Shown in pieces: positions 57,339 to 64,000 of a stretch of DNA of 64,000 bases. The notes beneath the pieces were generated by a model. It was not told the origin of the DNA. It saw nothing but the letters and a program-made list of their open reading frames with translations, and searched no databases. The position numbers were made by a program, and so were the translations under genes. Numbering within the stretch: position 1 is the stretch's first letter; each line of letters opens with the position of its first letter. The DNA is from Cinnamomum chago (lineage: Eukaryota; Streptophyta; Magnoliopsida; Laurales; Lauraceae): positions 47,193,001 to 47,257,000 of the forward strand of contig CP142451.1 in the NCBI GenBank assembly GCA_038049695.1. The letters are read 5' to 3'.

Positions 57339-57755
57339 GGATTATATTCGCGAATGAAACTGGTTGTACCTTCCGGTTCGTGTCTTCCAGCGGCCCGGAT
57401 TGGGTTGTCGGGGACGTAACTTTCGATCCGCCCGTCGGATTCGCCAATATGATATACCGTTGGAAAGCTCGGGACGAGCAGATCGGCGGGGCAAATAGGC
57501 AAGCCCGTTTCGTGCCGCCGGCGGGGTCGGATTCGGCCATTCTCGATGCTGTATCCTCGGTTTTTTGCTCCCCGCTCCCCACGCCCATCGTTCCGACACC
57601 GGGAGCACGCACGTCGCCCCCATCGTGGCCCGGAATAGGGGATCGTGATGCCCAAGTGCCCCCTGCATAACTAAACAAAATAAAAAGTGTAATTGCGAGT
57701 GCCAAACGATCAGCGCCCAAGGAGGGAAGGCCGAAGTTGACTTCAAAAGCAAAAA

Positions 57756-57875
57756 GGGGGTGCAACACGAGGACTTCCCAGGAGGTCACCCATCCTAGTA
57801 CTACTCTCGCCCAAGCACGCTTAACTGCGGAGTTCTGATGGGATCCGGTGCATTAGCGCTGGTATGATCGCACCC
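57756..57875 (-). rRNA. 5S rRNA: 5S rRNA gene 108
   Basis: Consensus coding sequence. Upstream spacer has GATGCCGTA; start of the final 5-unit block. Confidence 0.98.
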
Positions 57876-58292
57876 GGATTATATTCGCGAATGAAACTGG
57901 TTGTACCTTCCGGTTCGTGTCTTCCAGCGGCCCGGATTGGGTTGTCGGGGACGTAACTTTCGATCCGCCCGTCGGATTCGCCAATATGATATACCGTTGG
58001 AAAGCTCGGGACGAGCAGATCGGCGGGGCAAACAGGCAAGCCCGTTTCGTGCCGCCGGCGGGGTCGGATTCGGCCATTCTCGATGCCGTATCCTCGGTTT
58101 TTTGCTCCCCGCTCCCCACGCCCATCGTTCCGACACCGGGAGCACGCACGTCGCCCCCATCGTGGCCCGGAATAGGGGATCGTGATGCCCAAGTGCCCCC
58201 TGCATAACTAAACAAAATAAAAAGTGTAATTGCGAGTGCCAAACGATCAGCGCCCAAGGAGGGAAGGCCGAAGTTGACTTCAAAAGCAAAAA

Positions 58293-58412
58293 GGGGGTGC
58301 AACACGAGGACTTCCCAGGAGGTCAATCATCCTAGTACTACTCTCGCCCAAGCACGCTTAACTGCGGAGTTCTGATGGGATTCGGTGCATTAGCGCTGGT
58401 ATGATCGCACCC
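58293..58412 (-). rRNA. 5S rRNA: 5S rRNA gene 109 (G31A, G86A, G87U)
   Basis: Triple allele. Upstream spacer has AAACAGTC and GGGAGGAC. Confidence 0.95.
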
Positions 58413-58829
58413 GGATTATATTCGCGAATGAAACTGGTTGTACCTTCCGGTTCGTGTCTTCCAGCGGCCCGGATTGGGTTGTCGGGGACGTAACTTTCGA
58501 TCCGCCCGTCGGATTCGCCAATATGATATACCGTTGGAAAGCTCGGGACGAGCAGATCGGCGGGGCAAACAGTCAAGCCCGTTTCGTGCCGCCGGCGGGG
58601 TCGGATTCGGCCATTCTCGATGCTGTATCCTCGGTTTTTTGCTCCCCGCTCCCCACGCCCATCGTTCCGACACCGGGAGGACGCACGTCGCCCCCATCGT
58701 GGCCCGGAATAGGGGATCGTGATGCCCAAGTGCCCCCTGCATAACTAAACAAAATAAAAAGTGTAATTGCGAGTGCCAAACGATCAGCGCCCAAGGAGGG
58801 AAGGCCGAAGTTGACTTCAAAAGCAAAAA

Positions 58830-58949
58830 GGGGGTGCAACACGAGGACTTCACAGGAGGTCACCCATCTTAGTACTACTCTCGCCCAAGCACGCTTAACT
58901 GCGGAGTTCTGATGGGATCCGGTGCATTAGCGCTGGTATGATCGCACCC
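58830..58949 (-). rRNA. 5S rRNA: 5S rRNA gene 110 (G81A, G98U)
   Basis: Helix IV and box C allele. Upstream spacer has AGGCTAGCCC (usual AGGCAAGCCC) at 59112, which creates the palindrome GGGCTAGCCT on the other strand; shared only with gene 115. Confidence 0.95.
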
Positions 58950-59366
58950 GGATTATATTCGCGAATGAAACTGGTTGTACCTTCCGGTTCGTGTCTTCCA
59001 GCGGCCCGGATTGGGTTGTCGGGGACGTAACTTTCGATCCGCCCGTCGGATTCGCCAATATGATATACCGTTGGAAAGCTCGGGACGAGCAGATCGGCGG
59101 GGCAAACAGGCTAGCCCGTTTCGTGCCGCCGGCGGGGTCGGATTCGGCCATTCTCGATGCTGTATCCTCGGTTTTTTGCTCCCCGCTCCCCACGCCCATC
59201 GTTCCGACACCGGGAGCACGCACGTCGCCCCCATCGTGGCCCGGAATAGGGGATCGTGATGCCCAAGTGCCCCCTGCATAACTAAACAAAATAAAAAGTG
59301 TAATTGCGAGTGCCAAACGATCAGCGCCCAAGGAGGGAAGGCCGAAGTTGACTTCAAAAGCAAAAA

Positions 59367-59486
59367 GGGGGTGCAACACGAGGACTTCACAGGAGGTCAC
59401 CCATCTTAGTACTACTCTCGCCCAAGCACGCTTAACTGCGGAGTTCTGATGGGATCCGGTGCATTAGCGCTGGTATGATCGCACCC
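59367..59486 (-). rRNA. 5S rRNA: 5S rRNA gene 111 (G81A, G98U)
   Basis: Helix IV and box C allele. Upstream spacer has AAACAGTC and GGGAGGAC. Confidence 0.95.
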
Positions 59487-59903
59487 GGATTATATTCGCG
59501 AATGAAACTGGTTGTACCTTCCGGTTCGTGTCTTCCAGCGGCCCGGATTGGGTTGTCGGGGACGTAACTTTCGATCCGCCCGTCGGATTCGCCAATATGA
59601 TATACCGTTGGAAAGCTCGGGACGAGCAGATCGGCGGGGCAAACAGTCAAGCCCGTTTCGTGCCGCCGGCGGGGTCGGATTCGGCCATTCTCGATGCTGT
59701 ATCCTCGGTTTTTTGCTCCCCGCTCCCCACGCCCATCGTTCCGACACCGGGAGGACGCACGTCGCCCCCATCGTGGCCCGGAATAGGGGATCGTGATGCC
59801 CAAGTGCCCCCTGCATAACTAAACAAAATAAAAAGTGTAATTGCGAGTGCCAAACGATCAGCGCCCAAGGAGGGAAGGCCGAAGTTGACTTCAAAAGCAA
59901 AAA

Positions 59904-60023
59904 GGGGGTGCAACACGAGGACTTCCCAGGAGGTCACCCATCCTAGTACTACTCTCGCCCAAGCACGCTTAACTGCGGAGTTCTGATGGGATCCGGTGCA
60001 TTAGCGCTGGTATGATCGCACCC
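59904..60023 (-). rRNA. 5S rRNA: 5S rRNA gene 112
   Basis: Consensus coding sequence. Upstream spacer has TTCGGCAATTC at 60223. Confidence 0.98.
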
Positions 60024-60440
60024 GGATTATATTCGCGAATGAAACTGGTTGTACCTTCCGGTTCGTGTCTTCCAGCGGCCCGGATTGGGTTGTCGGGGAC
60101 GTAACTTTCGATCCGCCCGTCGGATTCGCCAATATGATATACCGTTGGAAAGCTCGGGACGAGCAGATCGGCGGGGCAAACAGGCAAGCCCGTTTCGTGC
60201 CGCCGGCGGGGTCGGATTCGGCAATTCTCGATGCTGTATCCTCGGTTTTTTGCTCCCCGCTCCCCACGCCCATCGTTCCGACACCGGGAGCACGCACGTC
60301 GCCCCCATCGTGGCCCGGAATAGGGGATCGTGATGCCCAAGTGCCCCCTGCATAACTAAACAAAATAAAAAGTGTAATTGCGAGTGCCAAACGATCAGCG
60401 CCCAAGGAGGGAAGGCCGAAGTTGACTTCAAAAGCAAAAA

Positions 60441-60560
60441 GGGGGTGCAACACGAGGACTTCCCAGGAGGTCACCCATCCTAGTACTACTCTCGCCCAAG
60501 CACGCTTAACTGCGGAGTTCTGATGGGATCCGGTGCATTAGCGCTGGTATGATCGCACCC
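60441..60560 (-). rRNA. 5S rRNA: 5S rRNA gene 113
   Basis: Consensus coding sequence. Upstream spacer has GATGCCGTA; start of the second copy of the 5-unit block. Confidence 0.98.
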
Positions 60561-60977
60561 GGATTATATTCGCGAATGAAACTGGTTGTACCTTCCGGTT
60601 CGTGTCTTCCAGCGGCCCGGATTGGGTTGTCGGGGACGTAACTTTCGATCCGCCCGTCGGATTCGCCAATATGATATACCGTTGGAAAGCTCGGGACGAG
60701 CAGATCGGCGGGGCAAACAGGCAAGCCCGTTTCGTGCCGCCGGCGGGGTCGGATTCGGCCATTCTCGATGCCGTATCCTCGGTTTTTTGCTCCCCGCTCC
60801 CCACGCCCATCGTTCCGACACCGGGAGCACGCACGTCGCCCCCATCGTGGCCCGGAATAGGGGATCGTGATGCCCAAGTGCCCCCTGCATAACTAAACAA
60901 AATAAAAAGTGTAATTGCGAGTGCCAAACGATCAGCGCCCAAGGAGGGAAGGCCGAAGTTGACTTCAAAAGCAAAAA

Positions 60978-61097
60978 GGGGGTGCAACACGAGGACTTCC
61001 CAGGAGGTCAATCATCCTAGTACTACTCTCGCCCAAGCACGCTTAACTGCGGAGTTCTGATGGGATTCGGTGCATTAGCGCTGGTATGATCGCACCC
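60978..61097 (-). rRNA. 5S rRNA: 5S rRNA gene 114 (G31A, G86A, G87U)
   Basis: Triple allele, last of eight. Upstream spacer has AAACAGTC and GGGAGGAC. Confidence 0.95.
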
Positions 61098-61514
61098 GGA
61101 TTATATTCGCGAATGAAACTGGTTGTACCTTCCGGTTCGTGTCTTCCAGCGGCCCGGATTGGGTTGTCGGGGACGTAACTTTCGATCCGCCCGTCGGATT
61201 CGCCAATATGATATACCGTTGGAAAGCTCGGGACGAGCAGATCGGCGGGGCAAACAGTCAAGCCCGTTTCGTGCCGCCGGCGGGGTCGGATTCGGCCATT
61301 CTCGATGCTGTATCCTCGGTTTTTTGCTCCCCGCTCCCCACGCCCATCGTTCCGACACCGGGAGGACGCACGTCGCCCCCATCGTGGCCCGGAATAGGGG
61401 ATCGTGATGCCCAAGTGCCCCCTGCATAACTAAACAAAATAAAAAGTGTAATTGCGAGTGCCAAACGATCAGCGCCCAAGGAGGGAAGGCCGAAGTTGAC
61501 TTCAAAAGCAAAAA

Positions 61515-61634
61515 GGGGGTGCAACACGAGGACTTCACAGGAGGTCACCCATCTTAGTACTACTCTCGCCCAAGCACGCTTAACTGCGGAGTTCTGATGG
61601 GATCCGGTGCATTAGCGCTGGTATGATCGCACCC
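61515..61634 (-). rRNA. 5S rRNA: 5S rRNA gene 115 (G81A, G98U)
   Basis: Helix IV and box C allele. Upstream spacer has AGGCTAGCCC, as gene 110. Confidence 0.95.
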
Positions 61635-62051
61635 GGATTATATTCGCGAATGAAACTGGTTGTACCTTCCGGTTCGTGTCTTCCAGCGGCCCGGATTGGG
61701 TTGTCGGGGACGTAACTTTCGATCCGCCCGTCGGATTCGCCAATATGATATACCGTTGGAAAGCTCGGGACGAGCAGATCGGCGGGGCAAACAGGCTAGC
61801 CCGTTTCGTGCCGCCGGCGGGGTCGGATTCGGCCATTCTCGATGCTGTATCCTCGGTTTTTTGCTCCCCGCTCCCCACGCCCATCGTTCCGACACCGGGA
61901 GCACGCACGTCGCCCCCATCGTGGCCCGGAATAGGGGATCGTGATGCCCAAGTGCCCCCTGCATAACTAAACAAAATAAAAAGTGTAATTGCGAGTGCCA
62001 AACGATCAGCGCCCAAGGAGGGAAGGCCGAAGTTGACTTCAAAAGCAAAAA

Positions 62052-62171
62052 GGGGGTGCAACACGAGGACTTCACAGGAGGTCACCCATCTTAGTACTAC
62101 TCTCGCCCAAGCACGCTTAACTGCGGAGTTCTGATGGGATCCGGTGCATTAGCGCTGGTATGATCGCACCC
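62052..62171 (-). rRNA. 5S rRNA: 5S rRNA gene 116 (G81A, G98U)
   Basis: Helix IV and box C allele, last of eighteen. Upstream spacer has AAACAGTC and GGGAGGAC. Confidence 0.95.
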
Positions 62172-62588
62172 GGATTATATTCGCGAATGAAACTGGTTGT
62201 ACCTTCCGGTTCGTGTCTTCCAGCGGCCCGGATTGGGTTGTCGGGGACGTAACTTTCGATCCGCCCGTCGGATTCGCCAATATGATATACCGTTGGAAAG
62301 CTCGGGACGAGCAGATCGGCGGGGCAAACAGTCAAGCCCGTTTCGTGCCGCCGGCGGGGTCGGATTCGGCCATTCTCGATGCTGTATCCTCGGTTTTTTG
62401 CTCCCCGCTCCCCACGCCCATCGTTCCGACACCGGGAGGACGCACGTCGCCCCCATCGTGGCCCGGAATAGGGGATCGTGATGCCCAAGTGCCCCCTGCA
62501 TAACTAAACAAAATAAAAAGTGTAATTGCGAGTGCCAAACGATCAGCGCCCAAGGAGGGAAGGCCGAAGTTGACTTCAAAAGCAAAAA

Positions 62589-62708
62589 GGGGGTGCAACA
62601 CGAGGACTTCCCAGGAGGTCACCCATCCTAGTACTACTCTCGCCCAAGCACGCTTAACTGCGGAGTTCTGATGGGATCCGGTGCATTAGCGCTGGTATGA
62701 TCGCACCC
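62589..62708 (-). rRNA. 5S rRNA: 5S rRNA gene 117
   Basis: Consensus coding sequence. Upstream spacer has TTCGGCAATTC at 62908. Confidence 0.98.
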
Positions 62709-63125
62709 GGATTATATTCGCGAATGAAACTGGTTGTACCTTCCGGTTCGTGTCTTCCAGCGGCCCGGATTGGGTTGTCGGGGACGTAACTTTCGATCCG
62801 CCCGTCGGATTCGCCAATATGATATACCGTTGGAAAGCTCGGGACGAGCAGATCGGCGGGGCAAACAGGCAAGCCCGTTTCGTGCCGCCGGCGGGGTCGG
62901 ATTCGGCAATTCTCGATGCTGTATCCTCGGTTTTTTGCTCCCCGCTCCCCACGCCCATCGTTCCGACACCGGGAGCACGCACGTCGCCCCCATCGTGGCC
63001 CGGAATAGGGGATCGTGATGCCCAAGTGCCCCCTGCATAACTAAACAAAATAAAAAGTGTAATTGCGAGTGCCAAACGATCAGCGCCCAAGGAGGGAAGG
63101 CCGAAGTTGACTTCAAAAGCAAAAA

Positions 63126-63245
63126 GGGGGTGCAACACGAGGACTTCCCAGGAGGTCACCCATCCTAGTACTACTCTCGCCCAAGCACGCTTAACTGCGG
63201 AGTTCTGATGGGATCCGGTGCATTAGCGCTGGTATGATCGCACCC
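63126..63245 (-). rRNA. 5S rRNA: 5S rRNA gene 118
   Basis: Consensus coding sequence. Upstream spacer standard. Confidence 0.98.
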
Positions 63246-63662
63246 GGATTATATTCGCGAATGAAACTGGTTGTACCTTCCGGTTCGTGTCTTCCAGCGG
63301 CCCGGATTGGGTTGTCGGGGACGTAACTTTCGATCCGCCCGTCGGATTCGCCAATATGATATACCGTTGGAAAGCTCGGGACGAGCAGATCGGCGGGGCA
63401 AACAGGCAAGCCCGTTTCGTGCCGCCGGCGGGGTCGGATTCGGCCATTCTCGATGCTGTATCCTCGGTTTTTTGCTCCCCGCTCCCCACGCCCATCGTTC
63501 CGACACCGGGAGCACGCACGTCGCCCCCATCGTGGCCCGGAATAGGGGATCGTGATGCCCAAGTGCCCCCTGCATAACTAAACAAAATAAAAAGTGTAAT
63601 TGCGAGTGCCAAACGATCAGCGCCCAAGGAGGGAAGGCCGAAGTTGACTTCAAAAGCAAAAA

Positions 63663-63782
63663 GGGGGTGCAACACGAGGACTTCCCAGGAGGTCAATCAT
63701 CCTAGTACTACTCTCGCCCAAGCACGCTTAACTGCGGAGTTCTGATGGGATCCGGTGCATTAGCGCTGGTATGATCGCACCC
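63663..63782 (-). rRNA. 5S rRNA: 5S rRNA gene 119 (G86A, G87U without G31A)
   Basis: Last complete gene. Same partial allele as genes 95 and 102. Its upstream spacer runs off the window. Confidence 0.95.
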
Positions 63783-64000
63783 GGATTATATTCGCGAATG
63801 AAACTGGTTGTACCTTCCGGTTCGTGTCTTCCAGCGGCCCGGATTGGGTTGTCGGGGACGTAACTTTCGATCCGCCCGTCGGATTCGCCAATATGATATA
63901 CCGTTGGAAAGCTCGGGACGAGCAGATCGGCGGGGCAAACAGGCAAGCCCGTTTCGTGCCGCCGGCGGGGTCGGATTCGGCCATTCTCGATGCTGTATCC
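63783..64000. other. Partial intergenic spacer at the right window edge
   Basis: First 218 bp of the spacer upstream of gene 119, including its promoter flank, the GCTCG hairpin and the CCGCCGGCGG palindrome. All markers within this part are of the standard type. Confidence 0.95.

Larger units (their letters stand above)
54534..57755. repeat. Higher-order block E, copy 2
   Basis: Second copy of 50775-53996. The two copies are separated only by the recombinant unit of gene 101. Confidence 0.87.
57756..60440. repeat. Higher-order block F, copy 1 (5 units)
   Basis: Matches 60441-63125 directly in tandem at 2685 bp. Shared order: GATGCCGTA; triple allele with AAACAGTC/GGGAGGAC; G81A/G98U with AGGCTAGCCC; G81A/G98U with AAACAGTC/GGGAGGAC; consensus gene with TTCGGCAATTC. 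Confidence 0.9.
60441..63125. repeat. Higher-order block F, copy 2 (5 units)
   Basis: Tandem copy of 57756-60440; I saw no difference between the two copies, which suggests the most recent duplication in the window. Confidence 0.9.
1..64000 (-). repeat. 5S rDNA tandem array, 119 complete units in one orientation
   Basis: The entire window is built from one head-to-tail unit: a 120-bp 5S rRNA gene plus a 417-bp spacer (537 bp), or 419 bp where a 2-bp insertion is present (539 bp). Gene-to-gene distance is 539 for genes 1-4, 7-10, 13-18, 21-22 and 26-27, and 537 everywhere else. All units read on the minus strand; I see no inversion, foreign insertion, truncated unit or spacer-only gap. Both window edges are spacer, so the array continues on both sides. 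Unit identity is very high, which fits concerted evolution of 5S loci by unequal exchange and gene conversion. Recurrent alleles of both gene and spacer make individual units traceable. Confidence 0.99.

Noticed and set aside
16407-63782. Calling the altered genes pseudogenes
   Set aside because: Changes are one to three substitutions without indels, and the terminator and most promoter elements are intact. Whether they are silent cannot be decided from sequence, so they are listed as rRNA genes with variants.
336-63984. Hundreds of ORFs of 72-157 codons on both strands, repeated every unit
   Set aside because: They overlap in several frames, run across the 5S gene and spacer, and persist only because a highly homogenised repeat keeps the same stops; 537 is also a multiple of three. 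No protein motif or independent codon constraint is visible.
1-64000. CRISPR array or other regularly spaced repeat-spacer system
   Set aside because: Both parts of the unit are near-identical in all copies; there are no unique spacers, and the repeated gene is a recognisable 5S rRNA.
1-64000. Cassandra-type TRIM retrotransposon, which carries a 5S-like domain in its LTRs
   Set aside because: The full 120-bp gene with terminator is present in every unit, there is no tRNA primer-binding site or polypurine tract that I can see, and the arrangement is a simple head-to-tail array without LTR pairs.
1-64000. Linked 35S-5S rDNA arrangement
   Set aside because: The spacer is only 417-419 bp and no 18S, 5.8S or 25S sequence is present.
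1-64000. A bacterial or organellar origin of the window
   Set aside because: The gene is a eukaryotic plant-type 5S with internal promoter blocks and a Pol III T tract, and tandem arrays of this kind are nuclear.
1-64000. An undescribed multi-gene system
   Set aside because: No coding sequence other than the 5S genes can be supported anywhere; novelty here is limited to array structure and alleles.

Overview
The whole 64 kb window is one uninterrupted tandem array of nuclear 5S ribosomal RNA genes. I count 119 complete 120-bp genes, all transcribed from the minus strand, separated by spacers of 417 or 419 bp (unit 537 or 539 bp). The window begins and ends inside spacers (1-270 and 63783-64000). 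There is no protein-coding gene, tRNA, transposon, 35S rDNA or CRISPR array. The many overlapping ORFs repeat every unit on both strands and are by-products of the repeat.

The RNA sequence (GGGTGCGATCATACC at the 5' end, the AAGCGTGCTTGG and GGATGGGTGACC internal promoter blocks, GTGTTGCACCCC at the 3' end) is a land-plant 5S rRNA. It looks more like an angiosperm, probably eudicot, than a conifer; this assignment rests on remembered family patterns, and I do not recognise the species from the spacer. Each gene has the RNA polymerase III layout: an internal control region (box A, intermediate element, box C), an upstream flank with C at -1 and GC at -13/-12, and a T5 terminator directly after the 3' end. 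A TATA-like motif at about -28 is missing; an AT-rich AATATAAT lies at -10 to -3 instead.

Layout. Genes 1-30 (1 to about 16 kb) form a mixed domain: 539-bp units (a TA insertion, or a different 2-bp insertion beside CATCATGGGG) alternate with 537-bp units, and spacer markers repeat at 14-, 8-, 6- and 5-unit offsets. Genes 31-119 (about 16.4 to 64 kb) are all 537-bp units and carry a different set of gene and spacer alleles, arranged in blocks that recur at offsets of 17, 14, 10, 8, 7 and 5 units. By eye, 67 genes share one coding sequence and 52 carry substitutions, falling into a few recurrent alleles: G81A/G98U (18 copies), G31A/G86A/G87U (8 copies, plus 4 partial recombinants), G113A/C114G (8), U52A (5), G68U with or without C49A (5), A40G (2) and two singletons. 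No gene has an insertion or deletion.

The window contains no new multi-gene system. The interesting content is the array's history written in linked gene and spacer variants: nested higher-order duplications, apparent recombinants inside a 120-bp gene, and recurrent alleles that hit the internal promoter or RNA helices while being amplified many times. Base numbering below is along the 5S RNA (position 1 is the highest plus-strand coordinate of each gene). Upstream spacer means the spacer at higher coordinates. Comparisons were made by eye, so an isolated single-base difference could have been missed.
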